Counted from the stretch's first letter, positions 23,627-33,610 are shown. The stretch is DNA of 64,000 nt from Anaerosporomusa subterranea (GCF_001611555.1 NZ_LSGP01000028.1:1-64000), one strand, 5' to 3'. The notes: generated by a model not told the origin, from the letters alone. Program-made: numbers and translations.

Positions 23627-25288
23627 ATGATTAGCGATGAGGTAAAAAAAGGATCTACACGGGCTGCGCACAGATCTCTGTTTTATGCGATGGGATATTC
23701 CCCCGAGGATTTGACTAAACCGTTGATTGGCATAGTCAATGCGCAAAACGAGATTATTCCAGGTCACATGCACCTTGATCAAGTTGCTGAAGCCGTAAAG
23801 TATGGTGTCTACGCTGCCGGTGGAACGCCAGCAGAGTTTCCTGCTATCGGTATCTGCGACGGCATCGCCATGGGGCATGAAGGGATGAAATATCCCCTGC
23901 CTAGTCGCGAGTTAATTGCTGATAGTATTGAAGCCATGGCCGTAGGCCATAAATTTGATGGTCTGGTGCTCATACCGAACTGTGACAAGATTGTTCCTGG
24001 CATGTTGATGGCAGCGGCACGGCTAAACATTCCCGCCATTGTGATGAGTGGCGGTCCGATGATGGCTGGACGCTATCAAGGTCAAGACATCAGTGTCAGT
24101 ACCATGTTTGAGGCAGCAGGAAAATTTGAATCTGGTCAGATTAGCGGCGAAGAACTGCATGACATGGAGCTATCCGCCTGCCCAGGCTGCGGCTCCTGCG
24201 CCGGTATGTTTACTGCGAATACGATGAATTGCATGTCAGAGGTGTTGGGAATGGCTCTTCCGGGTAACGGAACTGTTCCCGCTGTTAATTTTGGCGCTCG
24301 CCGCATGCTGGCAAAACAAGCTGGCAAGCGGATTGTTGAGATGGTGAAGGCAGATGTCAAACCCCGCGACATTCTTACTCACAAAGCGTTTGAAAACGCA
24401 ATCACTGTAGATATGGGCATCGGCGGTTCTACCAATACAGTGCTCCACCTGCCTGCCATCGCCTATGAGGCTGGCGTGGAGCTACCGCTTGACCTGTTTA
24501 ACGAAATTGCTCAGAAGACCCCCTATATCACGAAGCTGAGTCCGGGCGGAACGCACCATATTCAGGACTTATTCGAGGCTGGCGGTATGCAGGTGGTGAT
24601 GAAAGAGCTTAGCGCCAAAAATCTGATCCATACTGACATTCCTACGGTTACTGGCAAGACTGTTGGCGAGAACTTCGCAAAAACAAAGAATAGCCGACCT
24701 GACGTTGTGCACAGTGTTAACAATCCGTACCGACCGACGGGCGGCCTCGCTATCCTGCGCGGCAACCTCGCTCCAGATGGAGCAGTGGTTAAAGAAAGTG
24801 CGGTCGATGAAGCTATGCTTAAACACACTGGCCCGGCTCGCGTCTTCGATTCTGAAGATGAAGGCATAGCCGCCATTGTTGACAAGAAAATCAACAAAGG
24901 CGATGTGGTTATCATCCGCTATGAAGGGCCGAAGGGCGGTCCCGGTATGCGTGAAATGCTTAACCCTACATCGGTTATTGTTGGCATGGGTCTAGATAAA
25001 GATGTGGCTCTGTTGACTGACGGACGTTTCTCAGGCGCATCGCGTGGCGCAGCGATTGGCCACATCTCGCCTGAGTCGGCAGAGGGCGGTCCGCTTGCCC
25101 TGGTAGAAGAAGGGGACATCATTGAGATTGATATCCCAGCCCGCAAACTCAATGTGCGACTGACTGATGAAGAACTGGCATCACGCAGAGCAAAGTGGGT
25201 AAGACCGGCGCCTAGGGTGACGACAGGCTATTTGGCGCGCTATGCCAAGCTGGTCACTTCAGCCAGCACCGGCGCAGTTTTGAAATAA
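23627..25288 (+). CDS. ilvD: Dihydroxy-acid dehydratase
   Basis: A 553-aa IlvD. It dehydrates 2,3-dihydroxy-isovalerate and -methylvalerate to the keto acids of valine, leucine and isoleucine. Fe-S and Mg ligands are visible: NCDKIVPGM (Cys near 122), [18 protein letters not shown] (Cys near 190-195), and [12 protein letters not shown] near 465. ATG 23627 follows AGGGAGGG. It lies behind an Ile-type T-box and ahead of the separately controlled leu operon, supplying 2-ketoisovalerate to LeuA. Length is normal. Confidence 0.96.
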   Translation: MISDEVKKGSTRAAHRSLFYAMGYSPEDLTKPLIGIVNAQNEIIPGHMHLDQVAEAVKYGVYAAGGTPAEFPAIGICDGIAMGHEGMKYPLPSRELIADSIEAMAVGHKFDGLVLIPNCDKIVPGMLMAAARLNIPAIVMSGGPMMAGRYQGQDISVSTMFEAAGKFESGQISGEELHDMELSACPGCGSCAGMFTANTMNCMSEVLGMALPGNGTVPAVNFGARRMLAKQAGKRIVEMVKADVKPRDILTHKAFENAITVDMGIGGSTNTVLHLPAIAYEAGVELPLDLFNEIAQKTPYITKLSPGGTHHIQDLFEAGGMQVVMKELSAKNLIHTDIPTVTGKTVGENFAKTKNSRPDVVHSVNNPYRPTGGLAILRGNLAPDGAVVKESAVDEAMLKHTGPARVFDSEDEGIAAIVDKKINKGDVVIIRYEGPKGGPGMREMLNPTSVIVGMGLDKDVALLTDGRFSGASRGAAIGHISPESAEGGPLALVEEGDIIEIDIPARKLNVRLTDEELASRRAKWVRPAPRVTTGYLARYAKLVTSASTGAVLK

Positions 25289-25414
25289 TTGGTTAACGTG
25301 CCCCCATAGCCCTTTAAGTCGCATCGGCGGCTTTTAACTTAACTAAAAGTTTACATTATCTTGATCTAAAACGAAAAAATAACGAAAACTTTACAAAAAA
25401 GAACCTGAAATCTA

Positions 25415-25443
25415 TTGACAAAGAACCTGTGTGCTGGGATAAT
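25415..25443 (+). promoter_or_regulatory. Promoter for T-box-leuACDB
   Basis: TTGACA (25415-25420), exactly 17 bases, GATAAT (25438-25443). A GGGCGAACGC / GCGTTCGCCC hairpin follows at about 25513-25550, before stem I of the T-box. Confidence 0.8.
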
Positions 25444-25589
25444 GTATTCAAACCCGAAATTCACTAATCCCCCTATTCTCTCCTCCTTCCCCATATGGCA
25501 AGCGGTATTGCGGGGCGAACGCGCCTTGGCAGGAAGATGCGTTCGCCCTGTAATCTGCGAGCAATTAACTGTAACCTAATATTATTAGA

Positions 25590-25849
25590 GTGATGAACAG
25601 GAAAAAGCGTAAGGATTTCCGCTCAGAGAGCCGGTGGTTGCTGCGAACCGGTGCGGGCCCTGTAGCGAACTCACCTGGGAACTGTTTGTGTGAATGTTTG
25701 TATGCCTTAAAGTGTATACAGTCCACATAATACAAACCGTCGCCGGTCGTTACCCGGAAGCCGCTTGGCGCAATGAGGCCCAAGTAGGGTGGTACCGCGG
25801 ATAATCCCGCCCCTATTGATGTTATTAAGCATCAGTAGGGGCGTTTTTT
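25590..25849 (+). promoter_or_regulatory. T-box leader, leucine specifier (CTC), for leuACDB
   Basis: T-box sequence AGGGTGGTACCGCGG at 25786-25800. Stem I with AGAGAGCCGG and GAACCGG. Specifier CTC at 25670-25672 in GAACTCACCTGGGAAC, matching the layout of the ilvD leader. The terminator stem GCCCCTA...TAGGGGC followed by TTTTTT spans 25809-25849. Confidence 0.9.
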
Positions 25850-25853
25850 ATTT

Positions 25854-25979
25854 AGAGGCTTCCAGAAAACGTCCATCTGCGTTGTTACTCCTGCGGTTAC
25901 TTGTTTGCGTACCCGTGTTGTACGCGGCGCGGCGTAATCCTCGTCGTGCCTAGCATCTGAACATTTTCTGACAGCCTCT
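25854..25979 (+). repeat. Nested palindromic element A, copy 4 (in leuA leader)
   Basis: Outer stem AGAGGCT-TC-CAGAAAA / TTTTCTG-AC-AGCCTCT. Shoulders CATCTGCGTTGTT and GCCTAGCATCTG. Core GCGTAC / GTACGC. It lies between the T-box terminator and the leuA start, so it is part of the leuA mRNA leader when the T-box reads through. It is the only copy not placed behind a stop codon. Confidence 0.88.
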
Positions 25980-26006
25980 GACTAAGTATGAAAGGATGGG
26001 ATGGTC

Positions 26007-27554
26007 ATGACGCAAACGATTAAAATTTTTGACACTACACTGCGTGACGGTGAACAAACCCCTGGCGTCAGTCTGAATGCTAACGAAAAAGTGGAGATCG
26101 CGTTGGCGCTTGCCAGACTGAAAGTAGATATCATCGAAGCCGGCTTCCCTATCGCCTCGCCTGGTGACTTCGCCGCAGTCAGCCGCATTGCTGCCGAAGT
26201 CAAGGGCCCAGTGATTGCCGCTCTCGCCAGAGCAGAAAAAACGGACATTGAAACAGCCGCCAAGGCCATCGCAGCCGCAGAGAGACCCCGGATTCATACC
26301 TTTATTGCCACTAGCGACATTCATCTGGAATATAAATTGCGGATGAGCCGGCAACAAGTGCTGGAGGCGGCGCGTGACGCTGTCCGTTACGCTAAGTCTT
26401 TCGTTAATGATGTCGAATTTTCTGCTGAAGACGCCACCCGCTCAGACTGGGATTATCTCTGCCAGGTGTACGGGGCGGCGATCGCGGCAGGCGCCACAGT
26501 CATCAATATCCCCGATACTGTCGGTTTTATCATGCCAGATGAATACGGTGCTCTCATTCGCTATATTCGCGAGAATACCCCCGGCGCAGACAAAGTGGAT
26601 ATCAGTGTTCATTGTCATAATGACCTCGGCATGGCAATCGCGAATTCCCTGGCTGCAATAAAGCATGGCGCTACCCAGGTGGAATGTACTGTCAACGGAC
26701 TGGGCGAGCGCGCTGGCAACGCGGCGGTGGAAGAACTAGCCTTGGCACTCCACACCCGTAGAGACTATTACAAGATTGGCACTAACATTGACCTAAAACA
26801 AATCTACCGGACTTCGCGGCTGGTCAGTTCGCTGGCTGGGGTCATCATCCAGCCGAACAAAGCGGTTGTCGGTGATAATGCATTCGCTCACGAATCTGGC
26901 ATCCATCAGCATGGGGTCATGAACAACGCTTTGACCTATGAGATTATCAACCCGGAGACTGTCGGCATACCTGTCAACCAGATCGTACTCGGCAAGCACT
27001 CTGGAAGGCATGCGTTTGAAGAACGGCTGCGGCATTTAGGTCACAATTTAGATAAAGAAACAGTCAGCAGTTTGTTCCGGCAGTTTAAGGAACTGGCTGA
27101 TCGCAAAAAGGCCGTCTATGACCGCGATATTGAGGCACTAGTTATGGTCAAAGAACCGACCAAGCAGGAAGGGTGGTTCCAGCTAGCCTACCATCATGTA
27201 GTCAGTGGCAATCAGACTTTGGCCACCGCATCGGTACGATTAAAAACGAAAGAAGGCATGCTCGAGTGCGCAGCTTGCGGTGATGGACCGGTGGACGCGG
27301 TGTTCAAGGCAGTCGAACAAGCGGTTGGCTTTCCTGTCGTGTTGCAGGATTACCAACTGAAGGCTGTCACTGCAGGGCAAGATGCATTAGGCGAGGCCAC
27401 TGTCCGCATTGAACAAGATAATAAATCGTTTAGTGGACGCGGACTAAGCACAGACGTTATTGAGGCCAGCGCGCGGGCCTATGTAAATGCGATCAATAAA
27501 ATGCTGGAAACTTGCGGCATGCCGGAAATCAGAGCGGCAGCAGGAGGAATATAA
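26007..27554 (+). CDS. leuA: 2-isopropylmalate synthase
   Basis: A 515-aa LeuA condensing acetyl-CoA with 2-ketoisovalerate, the first step of leucine synthesis. The HMGL-like catalytic domain has FDTTLRDGEQTPG at the N-terminus and the metal site SVHCHNDLGMA near 205; GLGERAGNAAVEE near 235 and ESGIHQHG follow. The C-terminal regulatory domain (about 385-515) for leucine feedback is present. ATG 26007 is chosen because AAGGATGG lies 8 bases before it; ATG 26001 is too close. It directly abuts leuC. Confidence 0.95.
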   Translation: MTQTIKIFDTTLRDGEQTPGVSLNANEKVEIALALARLKVDIIEAGFPIASPGDFAAVSRIAAEVKGPVIAALARAEKTDIETAAKAIAAAERPRIHTFIATSDIHLEYKLRMSRQQVLEAARDAVRYAKSFVNDVEFSAEDATRSDWDYLCQVYGAAIAAGATVINIPDTVGFIMPDEYGALIRYIRENTPGADKVDISVHCHNDLGMAIANSLAAIKHGATQVECTVNGLGERAGNAAVEELALALHTRRDYYKIGTNIDLKQIYRTSRLVSSLAGVIIQPNKAVVGDNAFAHESGIHQHGVMNNALTYEIINPETVGIPVNQIVLGKHSGRHAFEERLRHLGHNLDKETVSSLFRQFKELADRKKAVYDRDIEALVMVKEPTKQEGWFQLAYHHVVSGNQTLATASVRLKTKEGMLECAACGDGPVDAVFKAVEQAVGFPVVLQDYQLKAVTAGQDALGEATVRIEQDNKSFSGRGLSTDVIEASARAYVNAINKMLETCGMPEIRAAAGGI

Positions 27555-28817
27555 ATGGGAATGACACAAACAGAGAAGATCCTGGCCAAACATGCGGGTA
27601 TGGAATCGGTTCGACCAGGTCAACTGATCCGCTGCAAAATTGATTTGGCGCTGGCAAACGACATAACGGCGCCACCGGCGATTATCGAATTTGAGAAAAT
27701 TGGCAGACCGGTTTTTGACAAAGCAAAGATAGCACTGGTGCCAGACCACTTTACTCCCAATAAAGATATCAAATCGGCGCAAATGGCTAAAAACATGAAG
27801 GAATTTGCCCGCAAGCATGACATTATTCATTATTTTGAAGTGGGTAGAATGGGTATCGAGCATGTGTTACTGCCCGAAGTGGGCTTAGTTGCCCCTGGCG
27901 AGCTGATCATTGGCGCCGATTCACATACCTGCACCTACGGTGCGCTCGGCGCTTTTGCGACCGGGGTCGGTTCAACCGATTTGGGTGCAGCCATGGCGAC
28001 AGGCGATACCTGGTTCAAGGTACCGGAAAGCATCCAAGTCATTCTGAAGAACAAGCCCCGCCATTGGGTATCTGGCAAAGATGTGATCCTGTATTTAATC
28101 GGTAAAATTGGTGTAGAAGGCGCCCGCTACCAAGCGTTAGAGTTTTGCGGCGAGGGAGTTGCCGCCCTTAGCATGGCAGATCGTTTCACCATCGCCAATA
28201 TGGCGATTGAAGCTGGCGGCAAAAATGGCATATTCCCAGTGGATGAGACGGCGCTAGCTTATTTGGCTGGTCGTGTGAGCCGACCGTATCAAGTAATAAC
28301 TGCTGATGCGGATGCAGTCTACGCTTCGACCATCGAAATTGATTTGGCAGAGTTGGAGCCGGTTGTGGCTCTGCCCCACCTGCCCGAGAATGTCCGACCG
28401 GCGCGGGAGCTTGGCGAAATTGCAATCGATCAGGTGGTTATTGGCTCTTGCACCAACGGTCGACTGGAGGATTTAGCGCAGGCGGCAGCGATTCTGCAAA
28501 GCCGCTCAGTTCATCCGGCTGTCAGGGCGATTATCATTCCAGGTAGTCAGGACGTCTATTTGACAGCGATGAAGCTCGGTTATATTGAAACCTTTATACA
28601 GGCAGGAGCAGTCGTCAGTACACCAACCTGCGGCCCCTGTCTCGGCGGCTATATGGGGATTTTGGCGGCAGGAGAACGCGCTGTTTCTACCACAAACCGC
28701 AATTTCCGCGGTCGCATGGGCCATGTCGATAGTGAAGTCTATCTGGCTGGTCCGGCGGTGGCGGCGGCTAGCGCAATTACCGGTCACATCAGCGTCCCAG
28801 AGGAGGTCATGGCATGA
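27555..28817 (+). CDS. leuC: 3-isopropylmalate dehydratase large subunit
   Basis: A 420-aa aconitase-family large subunit of the shorter type found in archaea and many Firmicutes. Fe-S ligands are in [11 protein letters not shown] near residue 298 and [10 protein letters not shown] near 357; [16 protein letters not shown] lies near 118. It isomerises 2- to 3-isopropylmalate with LeuD. GGAGGA precedes ATG 27555, which starts at the base after the leuA stop, and its 3' end overlaps leuD by 4 bases. Confidence 0.95.
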   Translation: MGMTQTEKILAKHAGMESVRPGQLIRCKIDLALANDITAPPAIIEFEKIGRPVFDKAKIALVPDHFTPNKDIKSAQMAKNMKEFARKHDIIHYFEVGRMGIEHVLLPEVGLVAPGELIIGADSHTCTYGALGAFATGVGSTDLGAAMATGDTWFKVPESIQVILKNKPRHWVSGKDVILYLIGKIGVEGARYQALEFCGEGVAALSMADRFTIANMAIEAGGKNGIFPVDETALAYLAGRVSRPYQVITADADAVYASTIEIDLAELEPVVALPHLPENVRPARELGEIAIDQVVIGSCTNGRLEDLAQAAAILQSRSVHPAVRAIIIPGSQDVYLTAMKLGYIETFIQAGAVVSTPTCGPCLGGYMGILAAGERAVSTTNRNFRGRMGHVDSEVYLAGPAVAAASAITGHISVPEEVMA

Positions 28818-29299
28818 TTCTGACAGGAAAAGTTTGGCGTTATGGCGATAATGTCGATACAGACGTCATTATCCCCGCCCGCTATCTAAACACATCTAAC
28901 CCCAAAGAGCTCGCCATTCACTGCATGGAAGACATTGATCCCGGTTTTGCCGGTAGGGTTGAGCAAGGTGATATCTTGGCAGCAGGACGCAACTTCGGCT
29001 GCGGCTCTTCCCGTGAACACGCCCCGGTCGCACTTCGCGCCAGCGGCATCTCCTGCGTAATCGCCGCCAGTTTTGCTCGAATTTTTTATCGCAATGCGAT
29101 TAATATTGGCTTGCCGCTGATCGAATTAGCCGAGGCAGATGAGATTCAGGCTGGCGACAGTGTGTCTGTTGACGTGGCCTCTGGCAAGGTGACTAACCTG
29201 ACCAGTGGCAAGACCTATCAAGCGGAGCCATTGCCTGAGTTCATCCAGGAAATTGCCCGCGCCGGCGGACTGATTAATTTTGTCAAGGGGGAAGCCTGA
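28814..29299 (+). CDS. leuD: 3-isopropylmalate dehydratase small subunit
   Basis: A 161-aa swivel-domain subunit with [13 protein letters not shown] near the N-terminus and [14 protein letters not shown] near residue 58, the substrate-binding loop. ATGA overlap with leuC and a one-base overlap with leuB indicate translational coupling. The small-subunit length matches the short LeuC type. Confidence 0.95.
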   Translation: MILTGKVWRYGDNVDTDVIIPARYLNTSNPKELAIHCMEDIDPGFAGRVEQGDILAAGRNFGCGSSREHAPVALRASGISCVIAASFARIFYRNAINIGLPLIELAEADEIQAGDSVSVDVASGKVTNLTSGKTYQAEPLPEFIQEIARAGGLINFVKGEA

Positions 29300-30366
29300 T
29301 GCAGCGGCGCATAGTTGTTATTCCTGGCGATGGCATAGGTAAGGAGATCATTGAAGCAACTTTGCCGATACTCACAAAAGCGGCAAAGACCCATGGCCTG
29401 AACTTGGGTTATACCACTTGTTTAGCTGGTGGAGCGGCTATCGACGCCTATGGTGAACCGCTGCCGCAGGCTACGCTCGATGCGGCGCGACAGGCAGACG
29501 CTGTGCTCTTAGGCGCAGTGGGCGGTCCAAAGTGGGACTCAGTCAGGCCCGAACTTCGGCCGGAAAAAGCCATTCTTGGCTTGCGGAAAGAGCTGGGGCT
29601 CTTCGCCAATTTACGTCCGGTAAAGGTATCGCCAATCATCGCCCCCTATTCCAGCTTAAAGCCAGAGGTGGTGACAGGTGTAGATATCTTGATTGTCCGC
29701 GAACTAACTGGCGGTGTGTATTTTGGCCAACGCCAGGAAGCCGCTGAAGTCGATGGTATCGTTAGCGCCTGGGACATGGAAGTCTACAGCCAGCCGGAAG
29801 TGGAACGGATTGTCAAAGTGGCCTGCCAAGCGGCGCAAGGCCGTAAAGGCAAAGTTACATCTGTCGATAAGGCCAATGTACTGGCTACTTCTCGGCTCTG
29901 GCGGAAAACGGCGACAGAAACCGCGGCGGGATTCCCTGAAGTGGCGCTTTCGCACATGTATGTCGATAACTGCGCCATGCAGCTTGTACTGGCCCCTAAG
30001 TCCTTTGACGTGATTGTAACCAGCAACTTATTCGGCGACATCTTAACCGATGAGGCTGCCGTACTCACCGGCTCGATCGGCATGCTGCCGTCAGCCAGCC
30101 TGGGGCAAGGAACCGGATTGTATGAACCGATACACGGTTCAGCCCCTGATATTGCCGGCCAGGGAATCGCCAATCCGGTAGGAACGATTCTCTCGGCCGC
30201 GATGCTGCTGCGGTACTCGCTAGGCGCCGATGCGGCAGCGGAAGCGATAGAAAATGCGGTGCAGGCAGTGCTGGAGGACGGCTATCGCAATGCTGATCTC
30301 TACCGACCAGGCATGACTAAAGTATCAACAAGCGAAATGGCCGGACTGATTCTGGCTAAACTATGA
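29299..30366 (+). CDS. leuB: 3-isopropylmalate dehydrogenase
   Basis: A 355-aa NAD-dependent oxidative decarboxylase giving 2-ketoisocaproate. VIPGDGIGKEI at the N-terminus, LRKELGLFANLRPVK near 95, VRELTGGVYFGQR near 135, and NLFGDILTDEAA near 240 (metal-binding Asp residues) followed by GSAPDIAGQGIANP near 278 are all family marks. The ATG is shared with the leuD stop. It is the last gene of leuACDB; leucine transaminase is not encoded here. Confidence 0.96.
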   Translation: MQRRIVVIPGDGIGKEIIEATLPILTKAAKTHGLNLGYTTCLAGGAAIDAYGEPLPQATLDAARQADAVLLGAVGGPKWDSVRPELRPEKAILGLRKELGLFANLRPVKVSPIIAPYSSLKPEVVTGVDILIVRELTGGVYFGQRQEAAEVDGIVSAWDMEVYSQPEVERIVKVACQAAQGRKGKVTSVDKANVLATSRLWRKTATETAAGFPEVALSHMYVDNCAMQLVLAPKSFDVIVTSNLFGDILTDEAAVLTGSIGMLPSASLGQGTGLYEPIHGSAPDIAGQGIANPVGTILSAAMLLRYSLGADAAAEAIENAVQAVLEDGYRNADLYRPGMTKVSTSEMAGLILAKL

Positions 30367-30371
30367 GTATG

Positions 30372-30582
30372 CGGGGAACGTAACCGCAGAGTGCGCGAAG
30401 AACCGGGAGAACGAACCGCAGAGTACGCAAAGTGCACAGAGGTGCTCGCAGAGGGTTACGACAAAAATGCGGAGTACTGTCCCGGAGAGCACGGGAAAGT
30501 AATTAGAGGCCATCAAAGCTGGCAAAGATAGATTTTTTCCTCAGCCTCTGTGCCCTCTGTGTGCCCTTCTTTCCTCTGTGGA
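30372..30582. repeat. CGCAGAGT-type repeat, copy B2 (left arm)
   Basis: GGGAACGTAACCGCAGAGT followed by further CGCAGAGTACGCAAAG-type units, then the complementary CCTCTGTGCCCTCTGTG stretch. Its first 25 bases pair with 30923-30949 on the other side of the 49-aa gene. Confidence 0.65.
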
Positions 30583-30635
30583 ATCGTTCCTCTAACATCT
30601 ATGATCCCTAGAAAAAACGAAGGAGGATGACTGAA

Positions 30636-30785
30636 ATGGAAACCGGTAAAACCATGGCAACACGTGAACCCCATACAATTGACTATCAGCGGGAAATCAA
30701 TCATGTCGGCGGGATTAATGAAGAATTGGGCGGCGTCGATCCAAGAGCGGATGAGAATTTAATGCGGTTATCGGGCGGACATTGA
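30636..30785 (+). CDS. Small protein of unknown function (49 aa)
   Basis: A 49-aa reading frame, too short for a usual gene call, but with an excellent ribosome-binding site (AAGGAGGATGA at 30620-30630, 5 bases before ATG 30636) and a strong terminator 6 bases past its stop. The peptide is acidic and Gly-rich (NHVGGINEELGGVDPRADEN), with no membrane segment or cysteine. It sits alone between inverted B-type repeats. Family unknown. Confidence 0.6.
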   Translation: METGKTMATREPHTIDYQREINHVGGINEELGGVDPRADENLMRLSGGH

Positions 30786-30790
30786 TGATG

Positions 30791-30832
30791 AATAAAGCGA
30801 GAGCCGGGGAGCAGTCCCGGCTCTCGCTTTAT
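30791..30832. terminator. Bidirectional terminator after the 49-aa gene
   Basis: AATAAAGCGAGAGCCGGG / CCCGGCTCTCGCTTTATT, loop GAGCAGT: an 18-bp perfect stem, T-rich on both sides. Confidence 0.85.
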
Positions 30833-30909
30833 TCATTATCAAGATTATAAATCTTCGCATTGTAGAGGAGCGTGGCCCTGTTTGCTATCCGTACATTGAT
30901 TTATATCGT

Positions 30910-30949
30910 AGCCCTCTGCACTCCGCGTACTCTGCGGTTAACGTTCCCG
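30910..30949. repeat. CGCAGAGT-type repeat, copy B2 (right arm)
   Basis: CCCTCTGCACTCCGCG then TACTCTGCGGTTAACGTTCCC, the inverse of the sequence at 30372. Confidence 0.65.
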
Positions 30950-31033
30950 TTTCTCCGGGCGTTTCATATAAGAGGAAACCCAGCCCAAGATGCAGAAACT
31001 GTTATATAACAGGTAAACGCTGGGAGGATAATC

Positions 31034-32365
31034 ATGCCAATAGTCATTTACATTTCTGTAGCTCTTTCAATTCTATCGTTCATTCTTCTAATCATCCTGT
31101 TTCTACGCAATCCGCAGGCTGGTAATAAGGAAATCGCGACACAATTCGCTGTTATCGAGAGAAACCAGGAGCGGCTCGAACGCAGCTTAAAAGACGAAAT
31201 CAGCAAGAATCGTGAGGAAATGCTGCTGAGCGCTAAGGCGTTGCGGCAAGAAGTCAGCAGTTCTCTGCTGACGCTCAATGAATCTATGATGCGTAGATTA
31301 TCGGAGAGTCTACAATCCCAGCTGGGACAGTTAGATTCGTTCTCAAAGCAACTGCAACTGATGACTCAGGCGAATGAAGAGCGGCTCGGTAAACTGAATG
31401 AGACGGTTGCCAGCCAATTGAAATCGCTGCAGGATGACAACAATCAAAAACTCGAAAAAATGCGCGAGACGGTCGATGAAAAACTAAATGCCACCCTAGC
31501 GACGCGATTGGACAATTCATTTAAACAAGTTGGCGATCAACTGCAACTCCTATATAAGAGTCTGGGAGAAATGCAGGTATTGGCTGGCGGTGTCAGTGAC
31601 TTGAACCGAGTTCTGACCAATGTTAAAGCCCGCGGTACCTGGGGTGAGGTTCAGTTAGGGAATCTCCTGGAACAAACGATGACTAGCGACCAATACGAAA
31701 AGAATGTTGCTACCAAAAAAGGCAGCGACGCTAGGGTTGAGTATGCGGTTAAGCTTCCTGGCAAAGACGACAGCAAAAATTGTGTCTGGCTGCCAATTGA
31801 CGCCAAATTTGCCCAAGAGGACTATCTGAAAATCCTCGATGCCGCTGAGCGGGCAGACGCTGCTGGTGTGGAAGAAGCGTCAAAAGCCTTGGAAAACCGT
31901 GTCAAGCTCGATGCTCGTACCATTCGCGACAAATACATCGCGCCGCCAGCCACGACCGACTTTGCCATCATGTTCTTACCGACGGAGGGGCTTTACGCGG
32001 AAGTCCTGCGGCGGCCCGGACTGGCTGACTATTGCCAGACGACTTGCCGCGTCATGATCGCCGGACCAACCACTCTGACCGCTCTCCTGAACAGTTTGCG
32101 CATGGGCTTTGCCACCCTGGCGATTGAGAAAAAGTCGAGCGAAGTCTGGAAATTGCTTAGGGCGATCAAATCGCAATATACGACATTTAATGAATTGCTC
32201 GATAAGTCGCTAAAGAAGATCGGTGAGGCCCAGACCAGTATGGAGAATGTGAAGAACCGATCTGAACTCATAAACAGGAAGCTGGGCAAGGTAGAAGAGC
32301 TGGATATGACAGATGCTGAGAAAGTGCTTGGGTTGGATGAGGGAAGAGCGGCTTCCGAGGAATAG
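31034..32365 (+). CDS. rmuC: DNA recombination protein RmuC
   Basis: A 443-aa protein with one N-terminal membrane helix (about 4-24), a long coiled coil (about 35-190), and the RmuC nuclease-like domain (about 195-380): KARGTWGEVQLGNLLEQ, LPIDAKFAQEDY, FLPTEGLYAEVLRRPG and PTTLTALLNSLRMGF. RmuC limits recombination at inverted or direct repeats in E. coli by an unproven nuclease-type mechanism. GGGAGGAT precedes ATG 31034. The abundance of palindromic repeats around it is worth noting but may be coincidence. Confidence 0.92.
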   Translation: MPIVIYISVALSILSFILLIILFLRNPQAGNKEIATQFAVIERNQERLERSLKDEISKNREEMLLSAKALRQEVSSSLLTLNESMMRRLSESLQSQLGQLDSFSKQLQLMTQANEERLGKLNETVASQLKSLQDDNNQKLEKMRETVDEKLNATLATRLDNSFKQVGDQLQLLYKSLGEMQVLAGGVSDLNRVLTNVKARGTWGEVQLGNLLEQTMTSDQYEKNVATKKGSDARVEYAVKLPGKDDSKNCVWLPIDAKFAQEDYLKILDAAERADAAGVEEASKALENRVKLDARTIRDKYIAPPATTDFAIMFLPTEGLYAEVLRRPGLADYCQTTCRVMIAGPTTLTALLNSLRMGFATLAIEKKSSEVWKLLRAIKSQYTTFNELLDKSLKKIGEAQTSMENVKNRSELINRKLGKVEELDMTDAEKVLGLDEGRAASEE

Positions 32366-32398
32366 AATGGATGTGAGTTTAGTATGTGTCTAGGAAAA

Positions 32399-33577
32399 AT
32401 GCGGATCAGGTGTGCCACTCTGCTGATTGCCTGTTTGGTGTCAGCAACAACCAGCGTTCACGCCGCCTACGATTTTGTGAAAAACAGCGAATTCCAGCAG
32501 GGACTAACACATTGGACTGTGAATGAAGGTGGCAAAGACGCAACATTAACTGTAGAGAATGGCGAGGTGCATTACCAAGGCATGTTAGGTTCGGTACAGC
32601 ATGGCATTCGACAAACGCTGGAATTTGATGCATCAGAATACACTTCGCTTATTCTGCACGCGACTGTTCGAGTGGATGAAGCCAAACTGGCCGGGACTGG
32701 GTTGAATGGCTTAGAAGCGCCACTATCGGTTTTCGTGTTGTATACCGATGCCGCTGGAACAGAGCACATTCGCTCGTCTGCCAGCTCTGATGGCAGATTT
32801 TGGCGCGGTTTTTACTATGAAGACCCTGCGCCGCCAGCAAGCGGCGCCAACGGTTACAAAGTTAAACGCGGCCTATGGCAGGATTATCAGCTGGATTTGA
32901 TGACTTTAGAGCCGCGCCCGAAGTGGATCCATGCGATCGGCGCCGAGAGTTCGGGTTGGGCGCGACTCTCGGCAGCGATAAAACGACTATCGTTGATTGC
33001 ACCAGAGGAGGGCCGCGAGTTTGCCGTTAATCCGGCACTAACTCGCATGGCGGCTGGTTGGCAGTCCTGTGTTGATTTCGAGCCAGCTGCCTATCAGGCA
33101 GAGCTTGTGCCGCTGCCGCAAGGCATGCAGATTCAAAGCGCTCTGGGCGATAAACGGGTAGGGCTGCTGCAAAAGATCGAGGCAGATGTCAGCAGTTTTC
33201 AATCACTGCTGTTTACCGCTGAAGTCAAAGTGGATAAGCAGCGGTTAGGCGGAACGGGTTGGAACGGACGTGAGGCCCCGCTGGCGATGCTTGTGACCTA
33301 TACTGATGTGAATGGCGTCAAGCACGACCGATTGCCGCTAAAGGCTGATGATGTGGAACGCAGAATGTTTTGGCGCGGACTGTACACACTGAAACCGCAG
33401 CCACCTGCGTCAGATATGAACGGCATCGCGCTAGAGGCGGGAGTCTGGAGCACAGTCAGTTTCGAATTAATGGAACTCGATCCAAAACCTCGCATCATTC
33501 ATTCCTTTGGCGTGGAAGGATCGGGCCGGGCGCCCCGGGATGCTTCGGTGCGCAGGGTTAGCTTGAAGGGGCGATGA
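32399..33577 (+). CDS. Secreted protein with two tandem beta-sandwich-like repeats
   Basis: A protein of about 392 aa with a signal peptide (CATLLIACLVSATTSVHA). Two homologous halves are visible in the mature part. The first has FDASEYTSLILHATVRVDE, GTGLNGLEAPLSVFVLYTD, FWRGFYYEDPAPPASG and PKWIHAIGAESSG. The second has VSSFQSLLFTAEVKVDKQ, GTGWNGREAPLAMLVTYTD, FWRGLYTLKPQPPAS and PRIIHSFGVEGSG. The fold looks like a carbohydrate-binding-type sandwich; the ligand is unknown. ATG 32399 follows TAGGAAA; ATG 32384 is possible. It is 33 bases after rmuC. Confidence 0.65.
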   Translation: MRIRCATLLIACLVSATTSVHAAYDFVKNSEFQQGLTHWTVNEGGKDATLTVENGEVHYQGMLGSVQHGIRQTLEFDASEYTSLILHATVRVDEAKLAGTGLNGLEAPLSVFVLYTDAAGTEHIRSSASSDGRFWRGFYYEDPAPPASGANGYKVKRGLWQDYQLDLMTLEPRPKWIHAIGAESSGWARLSAAIKRLSLIAPEEGREFAVNPALTRMAAGWQSCVDFEPAAYQAELVPLPQGMQIQSALGDKRVGLLQKIEADVSSFQSLLFTAEVKVDKQRLGGTGWNGREAPLAMLVTYTDVNGVKHDRLPLKADDVERRMFWRGLYTLKPQPPASDMNGIALEAGVWSTVSFELMELDPKPRIIHSFGVEGSGRAPRDASVRRVSLKGR

Positions 33578-33610
33578 GGCAGGTATAGGAGGCGACGTTA
33601 ATAGTAGAAG

